64,000 nt of DNA from JBKBKC01 sp046294265. Lineage in GTDB: Bacteria > Pseudomonadota > Alphaproteobacteria > Rhodobacterales > Rhodobacteraceae. Of this stretch, positions 51,469 through 61,600 are shown in pieces. Under the pieces are notes generated by a model. The model saw nothing but the letters and a program-made list of their open reading frames with translations, had not been told where the DNA came from and did not search any database. The position numbers and the translations under genes were made by a program. How positions within the stretch are numbered: position 1 is the first letter of the stretch; the number at the start of each line of letters is the position of its first letter. The stretch lies in assembly GCA_046294265.1 (NCBI GenBank), contig JBKBKC010000004.1, positions 186,001-250,000 of the forward strand. Direction: 5' to 3'.

Positions 51469-52962
51469 TCAGGCGGTCATGGCCGCCCATCTGGCTACAA
51501 GCTGCGTCTGAAGCCCGCGCGCGCGGCGGGTCCACTCCGGCCCGCCCGGGGGCTGTTCGCGCTGTGCCATCCCGAGGGCATCCCGCCGCGCCACATCGGC
51601 CGAGAACACCGCGAACACCAGTTCGCGCCCTCCCGGCGGCTGGATGTATCCCGCCAGACCCGAGACGAAGTTGAGTGTACCGGTTTTCGAGGGCACGCGC
51701 ACCGGATGGCCCTTGATGATGTTTCCCTTGGCGTCGCGGATGCCCTGATCTCGCAGGATCGGGGCCAGCCCAGCCGCCCGGCCCCGTACCAGCGCGCGTG
51801 CCATGTCGATGGCCGCGATGCGCGACGCCCCGCCGAGGCCCGAATGATCCACAAAGCGCGACCCGATGCCGTAGCGGCTGCGCGCCCAGTCCGACATGGT
51901 GGCGGCAGAGGCGGGAAGGGTTGGGGCGCGGGAGGCGGTGAGGCCGACCGCCTCGGCGGTGATGTTGGTGGAAAAGCGCAGCATGTCGCGCAGGATCGGC
52001 ATGAGGCTGTCGCTTTGCGTCTGGGCGATCACGTTGCCTGCGGGCAGCGCCCCGGTGATGCGCGCGGCGGGCAGGCGGATGCCTTGCGCGGCGCAGAGCG
52101 TCTGGAACACCTCGCCCGCATAGGCCTCGGGGTGGCGGACGGGCAGCCACCGGGCGCCTCCCTTGCCAAGGGCGGCGGTGGCCACAGTCCAGTCGTCGAA
52201 GCCGTCGGTCGCGGCATAGGTGAAAAGGGGGCTCTCGCGGTTGACCATGCGCATCCGTGCCATGCCCACTTGCGGCACGAAGCGCTGGCCGCGGGCGTCC
52301 ATCGTGGTCGTCCAGCCCTGGCCTGCGCGTTTCCATTCGAAATGGACGCGGTTGTAGTTGAGGATGAGACCCGCGATGGTGGGGTTGTAGCCGACATGCG
52401 CGGGCTGGCCGTCGTCGATCCGGTTCACGCGGGGCAACTCACCCGCATGGACGAGGAACCGCCCCGTCAGCCCCCGCACGCCTGCGCGGGCGAGCGTTGC
52501 GGCGAGGTCCCCCAACTGGTCGGTGCCGAGCGTCGGATCGCCCGACCCCGCCAGCACCAGATCGCCTTGCACCTGCCCGGCGGCCACCGGGCCGGTGGCG
52601 ATCACACGCGTTGTCCAGCGATGCGAGGGGCCCAGCCGATCGATGGCATAGAGCGCCGTCATCGCCTTGGCGACCGAGGCGGGCGGCAGGGCAACCTCGG
52701 CGTTGATCCCTTCCAGGACGCGGCCTGTGGCGGCCTCCATCACCACCACGCCGGTCTGGCCACCCAGCCGCGCGCCCTCAACCAGCGCGCCAAGGCCGGG
52801 GCCTGCGGCAGCGGGGCGCGCGGCCTGGGCAGGCACGCCCGAGGCGGAGCGGGTGGCGGGACGGATCGACCGGGCCGGGGCCTCGGCGCAGGCAGGCAGG
52901 GCCGCACCTGCCATCAGGGCCGAGATCATCCAGCGGCGGGAATAGGACAGGGGAGTGCTCAT
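51469..52962 (-). CDS. dacB: D-alanyl-D-alanine carboxypeptidase/endopeptidase (PBP4, DacB)
   Basis: A 497-residue penicillin-binding protein of class C type. The SxxK motif is SVAK (S96, K99), the SxN motif is in LRFSTNITAE, and the KTG motif is in PSKTGTLNFVSG. The N-terminus (SRRWMISALMAGAALPACAEA) shows two arginines and a possible lipobox ending at Cys25, so it may be a lipoprotein or Tat substrate. It trims peptidoglycan peptides in the periplasm. It is followed on the same strand upstream by the extensin-like gene (54-base gap). Confidence 0.93.
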   Translation of the reverse strand: MSTPLSYSRRWMISALMAGAALPACAEAPARSIRPATRSASGVPAQAARPAAAGPGLGALVEGARLGGQTGVVVMEAATGRVLEGINAEVALPPASVAKAMTALYAIDRLGPSHRWTTRVIATGPVAAGQVQGDLVLAGSGDPTLGTDQLGDLAATLARAGVRGLTGRFLVHAGELPRVNRIDDGQPAHVGYNPTIAGLILNYNRVHFEWKRAGQGWTTTMDARGQRFVPQVGMARMRMVNRESPLFTYAATDGFDDWTVATAALGKGGARWLPVRHPEAYAGEVFQTLCAAQGIRLPAARITGALPAGNVIAQTQSDSLMPILRDMLRFSTNITAEAVGLTASRAPTLPASAATMSDWARSRYGIGSRFVDHSGLGGASRIAAIDMARALVRGRAAGLAPILRDQGIRDAKGNIIKGHPVRVPSKTGTLNFVSGLAGYIQPPGGRELVFAVFSADVARRDALGMAQREQPPGGPEWTRRARGLQTQLVARWAAMTA

Positions 52963-53016
52963 GCTCGCAAGGATAGACGTGGGCGTGCGGGGGGGGCAAG
53001 GCCCTGCAGGGTCACG

Positions 53017-54294
53017 TCAGCGGCAGTAGGGGCCGCTGCGGTGGCTCGCCGTATCGAAATGGAAGTGGTCGCTGTGATGCCGGTCCGACCCCGGGCCCAG
53101 TGTGGTGCCAAAGATGCCACAGGCGGCACGGCGCACCTTTTGCAGCAGTTCCGCGCGCCGGTAATCGCCCAGCACCGACAGCATCTGGCCGTTGGCCAGC
53201 TGGACCCCGGCGATGTCGATGGCCTTGCCGCGGCCATGCTCGCTGACGCGGGCGCCTTTGACATTGTTGCGGGGCCGACAGGCATAATGCGCGGCGACGT
53301 GGATTTCCGACACCCCGGCCTTGCCTGCCGCAGGCTTCAGCCCGGTTGATACCCATTGCCGCAGCGCGCGCGCGGTGGCGCAGTCCAGCGTGGCCGGGGT
53401 GGACAGGCGCACGCCGTCCACTGAGGTCACCCGTACGGGGGCGGCAATGCCGCATCCCTTCACCTGCGACGTGATGGGGGGCAGCAGGGTGCCCTGGATG
53501 GCGGAATCGCCGCAGATGGCCGCGCCCTTTTTCGGCACGACCAGCGTCTTGCCGGGATCGATGCGGGAGGCTGCGGCGGCAAGGGTGACCTTTTCGGGTG
53601 TGGGTTGCACAGGTTTCGCCTTGGCTGTGGCGGCGCGGTCGGCAAGGCCGCGAGGCCGGGGGGCAGGGCGGGGAGAGGAGATGGCGGCCGTGATCGTTGG
53701 CGCGGACAGTCCGGGTGCGACGGTAAATGCGGCCCGTGTGACGGTCTCCGGTCGGGTGCGCGGGCGCGGTATGGCAATGGGGGTCGCTTCGGGCACTGTT
53801 CCGGGCGAGGTGCCTGTGTCTGGCCTGCGGGCGGGGCGGGGCAGGGCCAGCGTGTCGGTGACAAAGACAGGCGCGCGGGCATTCGAGGCGGACAGTGTGA
53901 CTCCGCGCGCCGACCCGAGCGCGCGGGCAGGATCGGGAATGGGGTCGGGGGCGAACGCCGGGCCGGAGCGGGGCAGGACGACCCGTGCGGCCAGGTCCGG
54001 CACCGTTGCGAACGCGGCAGGGCCGGGCAGCGGGCGCAGAACCACGCGGGGCTCAAGGGGGGTGGCCTCGTCACCCGCATCCGCCAAAGGCACGGCGGGC
54101 GCATCGTCCGGGCGTGACGCTGCGCTTTCCGACAGGTTGCGCGGACGCACGACCGAGCGGGGAGCAAGCTCTGTCGCCCCTGCGAAGGCCTCCAGCCGTT
54201 CGACCGAGACGGGACGCGGCAGCGGGCGCGGTGCGTCGGCAATCGCCGGGGCGGCAAGGGCAAGTGTCAGCGCGAGGGCGATGCAGGTCCGCAT
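53017..54294 (-). CDS. Extensin-like C-terminal domain secreted protein
   Basis: A 425-residue protein: signal peptide (residues 1-19, ending AIADA), a long Pro/Arg/Ala-rich low-complexity middle (about 20-240), and a C-terminal extensin-like (DUF882/peptidase M15-related) domain with ASRIDPGKTLVVPKKGAAICGDSA, six cysteines, and HGRGKAIDIAG followed by HHSDHFHFD. The HxxxxxxxD and HxH residues resemble metal ligands of LAS peptidases, so a cell wall role is likely. Ten bases separate it from the tyrA stop. The proline-rich linker may span the periplasm or peptidoglycan. Confidence 0.85.
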   Translation of the reverse strand: MRTCIALALTLALAAPAIADAPRPLPRPVSVERLEAFAGATELAPRSVVRPRNLSESAASRPDDAPAVPLADAGDEATPLEPRVVLRPLPGPAAFATVPDLAARVVLPRSGPAFAPDPIPDPARALGSARGVTLSASNARAPVFVTDTLALPRPARRPDTGTSPGTVPEATPIAIPRPRTRPETVTRAAFTVAPGLSAPTITAAISSPRPAPRPRGLADRAATAKAKPVQPTPEKVTLAAAASRIDPGKTLVVPKKGAAICGDSAIQGTLLPPITSQVKGCGIAAPVRVTSVDGVRLSTPATLDCATARALRQWVSTGLKPAAGKAGVSEIHVAAHYACRPRNNVKGARVSEHGRGKAIDIAGVQLANGQMLSVLGDYRRAELLQKVRRAACGIFGTTLGPGSDRHHSDHFHFDTASHRSGPYCR

Positions 54295-54304
54295 GCAGAC
54301 ACGC

Positions 54305-55240
54305 TTAGCGGCCGGGGTCGGGTGGCGCAACCGCCGCGCTGCGTCCGAAATCTGGGGCGGCGGTATCCTGCCCGGCCTCGATGATGCCGCGCCGGATCTC
54401 CCGCGTGCGGGTGAAATAGTCGTGCAGATGCGCGCCATCCCCCAGCCGGATCGCGCGCTGCAACGCGAAAAGCTCTTCGGTGAAGCGGCCGAGGATGTCC
54501 AGCGTCGCCTCCTTGTTGGTCAGGAACACGTCGCGCCACATGGTGGGGTCGCTGGCGGCGATACGGGTGAAATCGCGAAAACCCGCCGCCGAATACTTGA
54601 TAACCTCGCTGTCGGTGACGCGGCGCAGGTCGTCGGCCACGCCCACCATCGTATAGGCGATCAGGTGCGGCGTGTGGCTGGTGACGGCCAGCACGAGGTC
54701 GTGGTGGGCGGCGTCCATTTCATCGACATTGGCCCCCATCGCCTCCAGAAGCCCGCGCAGACGAGTGACGGCGCCGGGGTCGGCATCGGCGGCGGGGGTC
54801 AAGAGCCACCAGCGGTTCTGAAAGAGACCCGCAAAGCCCGAGGCCGGCCCCGAATGCTCGGTGCCAGCGATGGGATGGCCTGCGATGAACTGCACGCCGC
54901 GCGGCATGTGGGGGGCGACCGCCGCGATTACCGCCTGCTTGACCGAGCCCACATCGGTCACCGTGGCGCCAGGCGCCAGATGCGGGCCGATCTCGGCCGC
55001 GATCCCCGCCATGGCGCCCACGGGCACAGCCAGGACCACCAGATCGGCCCCCTCCACCGCCTCGGCCGCCGTCTCGGTCACCCGGTCGCAGAACAGGCGG
55101 CGCGCGGTCTCACGCGTCGCTCGCGTTTTGGCATGGCCCACGATCTCGCCCGCCAAGCCCTTTGCGCGCATCGCATGGGCCATGGAAGAGGCGATCAGGC
55201 CTAGGCCGATCAGCGCCACCCGGCTATAGACCCGGCTCAT
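54305..55240 (-). CDS. tyrA: Prephenate/arogenate dehydrogenase
   Basis: A 311-residue NAD(P) enzyme of tyrosine biosynthesis. It has the Rossmann motif IGLGLIASSMAHAM, LAVPVGAMAGIAAEI, and the catalytic histidine region FIAGHPIAGTEHSGP. The start overlaps the hisC stop (ATGA), making a hisC-tyrA pair; in many alphaproteobacteria HisC also transaminates aromatic precursors, consistent with this arrangement. Confidence 0.9.
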   Translation of the reverse strand: MSRVYSRVALIGLGLIASSMAHAMRAKGLAGEIVGHAKTRATRETARRLFCDRVTETAAEAVEGADLVVLAVPVGAMAGIAAEIGPHLAPGATVTDVGSVKQAVIAAVAPHMPRGVQFIAGHPIAGTEHSGPASGFAGLFQNRWWLLTPAADADPGAVTRLRGLLEAMGANVDEMDAAHHDLVLAVTSHTPHLIAYTMVGVADDLRRVTDSEVIKYSAAGFRDFTRIAASDPTMWRDVFLTNKEATLDILGRFTEELFALQRAIRLGDGAHLHDYFTRTREIRRGIIEAGQDTAAPDFGRSAAVAPPDPGR

Positions 55241-56337
55241 CTGAGGCCCTTCCACTGCGCCACCGCATGGGCGACGCGGCGGCAGGCGCTTTCATCCCCG
55301 ATGGAGATGCGCAGCGCCTGCGGCAGTTTGTAGCCGGCCACCCGGCGCACCAGCAGGCCCTGCCCGCGCAGATAGTCGTCGCAGGCCCCGGCCTCGGCTG
55401 CATCGGCAAACCGCGCCAGGATGAAGTTCGCCATGGATGTGTCGGACGGAACGCCCAGTTCCGCCATTGCCCCCGCAAGCCATCCGCGCATCCGCGCGTT
55501 TTCGGCCCGGCAGCGGTTCACCCAGTCCTGATCGCGCACCGCCGCCTCGGCGGTATCGAGGGCCGCATTGGACAGGTTGAAGGGACCCCGCACCCGGTTC
55601 AGCACGTCGATGATCGCGGCGGGGCCACATCCCCAGCCCACGCGAAGCCCGCCCAGACCGTAGATCTTGGAGAAGGTGCGCGTCATCACCACGTTCGGCC
55701 GGGTGGTGGCAAGGGCGGCCCCGCCGTCGTAGCCATCCACATATTCGGCATATGCCCCGTCCAGCACAAGAATGGCGGCCGTCGGCAGTGCGTCGGCCAA
55801 GGCTTCGATTTCGCTGTGGGAAATCATCGTGCCGGTGGGATTGTTCGGATTTGCGATGAACACCAGCCTTGTGCGATCCGAACATGCGGCCAGGATTGCC
55901 GCGATGTCGGTCACCCGCTCGCGCTCCGGCACCTCGACCGGCGTGGCGCCAGCGGCCAGCGCCGAGATGCGGTACATCAGAAACCCGTGTTCGGTGAACA
56001 CCACCTCGTCTCCCGGCCCGGCATAGGCCTGGCACAGCAAGGTGATGATCTCGTCCGAGCCGACCCCGCAGATGATGCGGTCGGAGTCGAGGCCATGCAC
56101 CTCGCCGATTGCCTGACGCAAGGCGGCGTGGTCGGTCGAGGGATAGCGGTGCAGGCTGTGGACGGCACGGGCGTAGGCCTCTTTCGCGCGGTCCGAGGGG
56201 CCAAATGGGTTTTCGTTCGACGACAGCTTGATCGCGTTCGCCACACCCGGCGCATGGGCGGCCCCTCCCACATAGGGCGCAATGTCGAGAATGCCGGGCT
56301 GGGGCCGGATGTCGGTGATCACTGACGGGTCTTGCAT
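55237..56337 (-). CDS. hisC: Histidinol-phosphate aminotransferase
   Basis: A 366-residue PLP aminotransferase of class I/II. It has the N-terminal KLSSNENPFGPS, NPNNPTGT, the PLP lysine in RTFSKIYGLGGLRVGW, and LRISIGDE at the C-terminus. It acts in histidine synthesis and, given its overlap with tyrA, probably also in aromatic amino acid synthesis. ATG 56337 is the family start; the upstream extension is unsupported. Confidence 0.93.
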   Translation of the reverse strand: MQDPSVITDIRPQPGILDIAPYVGGAAHAPGVANAIKLSSNENPFGPSDRAKEAYARAVHSLHRYPSTDHAALRQAIGEVHGLDSDRIICGVGSDEIITLLCQAYAGPGDEVVFTEHGFLMYRISALAAGATPVEVPERERVTDIAAILAACSDRTRLVFIANPNNPTGTMISHSEIEALADALPTAAILVLDGAYAEYVDGYDGGAALATTRPNVVMTRTFSKIYGLGGLRVGWGCGPAAIIDVLNRVRGPFNLSNAALDTAEAAVRDQDWVNRCRAENARMRGWLAGAMAELGVPSDTSMANFILARFADAAEAGACDDYLRGQGLLVRRVAGYKLPQALRISIGDESACRRVAHAVAQWKGLR

Positions 56338-56419
56338 TCGAGCCTCCGGCCAATCCAGCGACCTTCTAGCCGGGTGCGCGCGACCATTCCAGCGGCATGT
56401 TCGCGCGCGCCGGAGCCGG

Positions 56420-57340
56420 TCAGCCTTCGAGGTCAGCGAGCTCCCGCTCCAGTTTCTTGACATGGGCCGCCGCATCCTTCGCGGCCTTCTTCATCTCGGC
56501 GGCCCGCCCCTCCAGGTTCTTGGCCGTTGCGCGGTAGCCACGCACCGCCGCATCCCGATCGGCCTCAAGTTTCTGGATAGCTTTCTCGAGATCCTTGGAA
56601 AGGTCCGCCGTCACCGCCTCCGACCAGCTTGCCCCGTCATAAATCTTGACCGCCGTCTTGCCCCAGAACGAGGGCTTGGTCAGGTTCGCCGATGCGGTCA
56701 CCATCTCTCCAACGAACAGCGCCGTATGGGACCGCCCCGCCTTGGCATCGGACAGGAACTTGCCGCAGGCCGAAATAATCACCTTCTCGACCGGAGACGC
56801 GGCAAATACCATCGCATCCTTGGCGGCGGCGTCGTTGATCTTGGCCAGTTCCGCCCCGCTTGATTTCGCGGCCTTGCTGCTGGCCTGCCCCAGCTTCCCG
56901 ACAGCAACGAACAGCAATGCGATATCCGCCGCGATATCAACGCCGTCTCCGGTTTTCTTCGTCTTCGAGTTCACGATCTTTATCTGTCGGATCATCTCAT
57001 CGTATTCGGCGGCAGCGTCATCCGCATACTTGCGATTCTGCTCCGCCATGCGGCTGAACTGCGTCACAAATCCGGTGCACCAGTCCACGAACTCCTTCTC
57101 TGCGACGAGGCTCTGGTTCAGCTTGAAGATGTATTCGGCAATCTCCTCGGCCTGCTTGGCATTGGGCGGAATGACCACGATATCGCCCGGCTGCAGGTTC
57201 TCAGGCTCCTTGCGCTTGCTCACAAGCGCGGCGTTGGCCTTGTCCTTCCAGATGATCTTCCAGTCTTTGTGACCATATTTCTTGATCACCGCATCCAGTT
57301 TTTCGTTCTTCGCAATCTTGTGTTTCTTATCAACGTACAT
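56420..57340 (-). CDS. LysM-containing protein with coiled-coil tail, function unknown
   Basis: A 306-residue protein. Residues 1-65 hold a LysM-like peptidoglycan-binding module (KIAKNEKLDAVIKKYG, then NLQPGDIVVIPP). Residues 75-130 are a charged helix, then a weakly hydrophobic central stretch (ADIALLFVAVGKLGQA), and the last 60 residues form a Lys/Glu/Ala-rich coiled coil. There is no clear signal peptide at ATG 57340 (AGGAG upstream); the 18 extra upstream codons contain a hydrophobic LLLFSCAGC stretch that could act as a lipoprotein signal if used. Codon use is less G+C-biased than the neighbours, which hints at transfer. It lies between hisC and rpsD. Confidence 0.65.
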   Translation of the reverse strand: MYVDKKHKIAKNEKLDAVIKKYGHKDWKIIWKDKANAALVSKRKEPENLQPGDIVVIPPNAKQAEEIAEYIFKLNQSLVAEKEFVDWCTGFVTQFSRMAEQNRKYADDAAAEYDEMIRQIKIVNSKTKKTGDGVDIAADIALLFVAVGKLGQASSKAAKSSGAELAKINDAAAKDAMVFAASPVEKVIISACGKFLSDAKAGRSHTALFVGEMVTASANLTKPSFWGKTAVKIYDGASWSEAVTADLSKDLEKAIQKLEADRDAAVRGYRATAKNLEGRAAEMKKAAKDAAAHVKKLERELADLEG

Positions 57341-57458
57341 TACGGACTCCTGGCTTGTCGCACAACCGGCGCAGGAAAAAAGCAAAAGACGCACCTGTCA
57401 ACCGGACTGCTTGCCGCGTTCACGGTGCTGTCAGCGCCACATTGCGGCCGCCAGACAT

Positions 57459-57488
57459 GAAAACAGCCTCTCGATGGACGAGAGGCTG
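57459..57488 (-). terminator. Rho-independent terminator of rpsD
   Basis: On the minus strand CAGCCTCTCG-TCCAT-CGAGAGGCTG is followed by TTTTC. A perfect ten-base stem, 25 bases past the rpsD stop. Confidence 0.85.
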
Positions 57489-57513
57489 CAGATCAATGCC
57501 CGGTCGCACCGGA

Positions 57514-58134
57514 TCAGTTCTTGGCGTAGTATTCCACGACCAGGTTCGGTTCCATCTGCACCGGATAGGGCACATCGCCCAGACCCGGTTGGCGCAGGAA
57601 GGTCGCGGTCATCTTGTGGTGATCGACCTCGAGGTAATCGGGCACGTCCCGCTCGGTCAGAGCCACCGCCTCCAGCACCAGCGCCATCTGCTTGGACGCC
57701 TGCTTGACCTCGACCACATCGCCTTCCTTGCAGCGGTAGGAGGCGATGTTCACGCGCTTGCCGTTCACGGTGACGTGGCCGTGGTTCACGAACTGGCGGG
57801 CGGCAAAGATGGTGGGCACGAATTTCGCGCGATAGACGATGGCGTCGAGGCGACGCTCCAGCAGGCCCACCAGGTTTTCGCCGGTATCGCCGGTCACGCG
57901 GGCAGCCTCGGCATAAATGCGCTTGAACTGCTTTTCGGTCAGGTCGCCGTAATAGCCCTTGAGCTTTTGCTTGGCGCGCAGTTGGGTGCCAAAATCGGAA
58001 AGTTTGTTCTTGCGGCGCTGGCCGTGCTGGCCGGGGCCGTATTCGCGCTTGTTCACCGGGGATTTCGGACGGCCCCAGATGTTCTCGCCCATGCGGCGGT
58101 CGATCTTGTACTTGGCAGAGGTGCGTTTGGTCAC
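57514..58134 (-). CDS. rpsD: 30S ribosomal protein S4
   Basis: A 206-residue ribosomal protein starting at GTG 58134, with AAGGAGA upstream. It has TKRTSAKYKIDRRMGENIWG, the S4 RNA-binding domain RRLDAIVYRAKFVPTIFAARQ and GHVTVNGKRVNIASY. It is a primary 16S rRNA binder and translational repressor in many bacteria. It has its own terminator. Confidence 0.97.
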   Translation of the reverse strand: MTKRTSAKYKIDRRMGENIWGRPKSPVNKREYGPGQHGQRRKNKLSDFGTQLRAKQKLKGYYGDLTEKQFKRIYAEAARVTGDTGENLVGLLERRLDAIVYRAKFVPTIFAARQFVNHGHVTVNGKRVNIASYRCKEGDVVEVKQASKQMALVLEAVALTERDVPDYLEVDHHKMTATFLRQPGLGDVPYPVQMEPNLVVEYYAKN

Positions 58135-58437
58135 CGCTGATCTCCTTCTATGTGATCGAAGGGCGTTGTCCTCTTCCCCGGAGGGACGACAGGCCACCGC
58201 TCGCGCGGGCCGCCAACACCAATGAAAACCCCGGGCGATGCCCAAGACTGCGGGGTGATACGCCCCCCCTGCACCGGAGTCAACCTTGCCCGGCTGCGGA
58301 AGCGGGGGGTTTCACACCCCCCGCCGCCCCCGTGAGGTATTTCGTCAAGGAGAGAACATTTTGAAGGCACCTCGAAAAATTGCCCTGACCATGCGGCGGC
58401 GGCATAATTCTATGGATGATCGTTCGCTTGGGGTTTG
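58135..58437. other. Gap between rpsD and the IS5 scrap, with a GC hairpin
   Basis: About 300 bases without a recognisable gene. A perfect eight-base hairpin (CGGGGGGT-TTCAC-ACCCCCCG) lies at 58303-58323, and the last 70 bases (from about 58365) probably belong to the left end of the IS5 fragment. The promoter of rpsD must lie in the first half, but no clear box was found. Confidence 0.5.
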
Positions 58438-58611
58438 ATGTTGGCACAGATGGGTTTCTTCGATCTTTCAGATCGATACGCGAGCCTGGACTCGAAGAGG
58501 GATCCTTTGGTCGAGATCAGCGCCGTGGTGCCTCGGGGCGAGTTTCGCCCGGCGCTTGAGCGCGTCTGGCGCAAGCCGGAGGCGGAGCGGTCACATCATC
58601 AAAGACATTAG
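58438..58611 (+). pseudogene. IS5-family transposase N-terminal scrap
   Basis: Fifty-seven codons from ATG 58438: MGFFDLSDRYASLDSKRDPL, then LVEISAVVP and FRPALERVWRKPEAER match the start of a second IS5-type transposase, different from that at 29319. Homology ends at the break before the TAG at 58609. All catalytic parts are missing. Confidence 0.75.
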
Positions 58612-58660
58612 GTGTCTGAATGTGGCGGAGGGGTTGGGCCTGACGTCGCACCCTCACAGC

Positions 58661-61600
58661 CTATGCTCCCGCGCCTCTCCTTAAACCCTCGACATCAAAC
58701 TGCCGACCAGCCCCAATCGGCCCGGGCCCACGTCGCCCAGCAAGAACCAGCCAAGATGCTGGCACGACGATGAGGATCGCAGCGGTGGCCAGGGCCAGCC
58801 CCGCGGCAATGGCCGTGCCGAGGGCGGCGCGGCCTTCGGCGCCCGGCCCTGTGGCCAGCATCAGCGGCAGGGCACCAAGGACCGTTGCGGCCAGTGTCAT
58901 GGCGATGGGGCGCAGGCGCAGCGCGCAGGCCTTGGCGATGGCCTCGCGCGGCGCGGCGCCTGCGCGCGCGGCCGTTTCGGCGAATTCGACGATCAGCACG
59001 GCGGTCTTGGCCGTCAGCCCCACCAGCAGCAGCAGCCCGATCTGGGAATAGAGGTTCAGGCTGACCCCGCTCCATCCCAGGGCGAAGAGGCCCGCCGCCA
59101 GCGCCGGCGGCACGCTGGCCATCACCGCCAGGGCGGCGCGCGGGCTTTCGAACTGGGCCGCCAGGGCCAGGAAGGCCAGCAGCGCCGCGACCCCGATGGC
59201 CAGGGCAAAGCTGCGGTCGGCCTCGCCCTGCTGGGCCGCCTCGCCCAGCGGGATCAGCCGCATGTCGGGCCCCAGATGCGCCGGCGCAAGCCGCCGGGCC
59301 TCGGCCAGGGCGGCGGCCAGCGTCACGCCCTCGGCCGGGGTGGCGCGCAGGGTGACGGCGCGGCGCTGCGCCTCGCGGCCCAGTTCGGCGGCGCTGGCGC
59401 GTTCCTCGGCGCGAATGAATTCGGCCAGCGCCACCGGAGCACCCGCCGCACCCGGCACGAACAGGTCCGCCAGCGCCTGCGGATCGGTGGCGCGCTGCCG
59501 CCCGGTGAGCACGAGGTCGAAGGCCCGGTCGCCGGCGGCGAGGCTGCCCAGCGTCAGCCCCGAGGCGGCGGCACGCAGCAAGGCCCCCGCCGCGACCGGA
59601 TCGACCCCGCGCGCAGCCAGACGGTCGCGGTCGAGGATCAGCGCCAGTTCCGGCTGCCCGGCGGCAAAGCCCGAGCGGGCGTTGCGCAACAGCGCGCTTG
59701 CAGCCAGGTCGGCGGCCAGCCCCTCGGCGCTGTCGGCAAGCCGGGTGTAATCGGGCCCCAGGATGGCCAGTTGCAGCCCCTGACCCGCACCGCGGATGCG
59801 CAGGGCAGTGGGCTGGCGCACCTCGGCGTCCAGCGCGACCAGGGCGGCGATGCGCTGCTGCGCCTCGGCGACGATCTCGGCCTGCGGGCGGCGGGCGTCC
59901 CAGAGGGCCAGGCGCAGCGTGACCTTGCCCTGGTCGCTGCGTCCGCCCGCCCCGGCTTCGACGAAGAGTGCTGCAACCTCGCCCGAGGCGGTCAGCGGGG
60001 CCAGCGCGGCCTCGACTGCCAGCATCCGCGCATCGGTCAGATCCAACGCCGCGCCGGTGGGCGCGTTCAGCCGCACCTCAAATTCGCCGCGATCCTCGAC
60101 CGGGGTCAGCTCCTGCGGCAGGCTGCCCAGCCGGTCCCACCCGGCCAGGGCCAGCACCGCCGCCGCGGCCAGAACCGGCAGCGGGGCGGCCAGAAGCGCA
60201 CTGATGGCCCGGTCGCGGCCGCGCGCAAGCCGCCCGGGCGCGTCGGAAGCCGCGAGGCTTGCGGTCAGCAGCTGCGCGGCCAGCATGGGCACCAGCGTCA
60301 GCGCCACGAAGGTCGAGATCGCAGTGGCCACGGCCAGCGCCACGGCGAATTCGCGAAAGAGCCCGCCGATCTGGCCGGGAAGGAAGATCAGCGGCAGGAC
60401 CACCGCGATCAGCACGGCGGTGGTCGCCACGGCGGCGAAGGCCACTTGCGCCGTGCCCTCGGCCGCGGCGCGGGCGGGCGCCACCCCTTGTGCGCGCAGC
60501 CGGGCGATGTTCTCGACCACGACGATGGCATCGTCCACCACTAGCCCGGCGGCCACCACCAGTGCCATGAGCGTCAGCACGTTGATCGAATAGCCCAGCA
60601 TCCAGAGCACGGCGATCGTGCCCGACAGCGCCACGGGCAGGCTGACTGCCGGGATCGCGGCCAGCCGCGGTTGGCGCAGGAAGGCGAAGATCACCGCCAG
60701 CACGATGCCTGTGGCCATGGCCAGCGCCAGCACCACCTCGCGCACCGCGCCGCGCACGAAATCGGCCTCGTCGGCGACCACGCTCAGCCTGGTGTCGGGG
60801 GGCAGATCGGCGGCAAGCTCGGCCACGGCCTCCGCCACCGCCGCCGACAGCGCCAGGATATTCGCTCCCGGTTCGCGCAGGATGCGCACGCCCACGCCGG
60901 CCTCGCCATTCACCCGCAGCACGCCCGCGCCCGGGCCCGGCGCCTCGAGCACCACCGCCAGATCGCCCAGGAGCACGCCCGGCGCGACCGGCAGCGCCGC
61001 GAGTGCCTCGACCGTCATCGGTTCCGCCCCCATCGCCAGCGGAATCGCCTGCCGCCCCCCTTCGAATGCCCCGGCCGCAAGGTCGATCTGGGCCGCCCCC
61101 AGCGCCCGGCGCAGGTCTTCGGGTCCGAGACCCAGCACGCCCAGCCGCGTCAGGTCGGCCTCGATCCGGATCACCGTGTCGCGCTGGCCCTGGATGCCGA
61201 CATCTGCAACCCCCGGCAGGCCGACCAGCCGCCCCTCGATCCGCTCGGCGACCATGCGCGTCAGCTCGGTCGCCGCCCGGCTGTCCGAGGTCAGCGCCAG
61301 CAGGATCGCATGGCGGGCGTCGTCGTCGGCCTTGGTCACGCGCGGGGCCTCGACCCCGTCGGGCAGGCGCGGGGCGACGCGGGCGATGGCCTCGCGCAGC
61401 TCGGCGGCGGCCTTGTCGGGGTCCACCCCCTCGGCCAGTTCCGCCACAACCCGGCTGCGCCCGGGGCGCGAGCTGGCCGACAACGCGACCAGCCCCGGGA
61501 CGCGCGCCGCCGCCCCCTCGATCCGCGCCGTCACCTCGCGGTCGATCAGTTCGGCGGGCGCGCCGTCCCAGGCGGTTGTGACCGAGACGATGCCGCGCTC

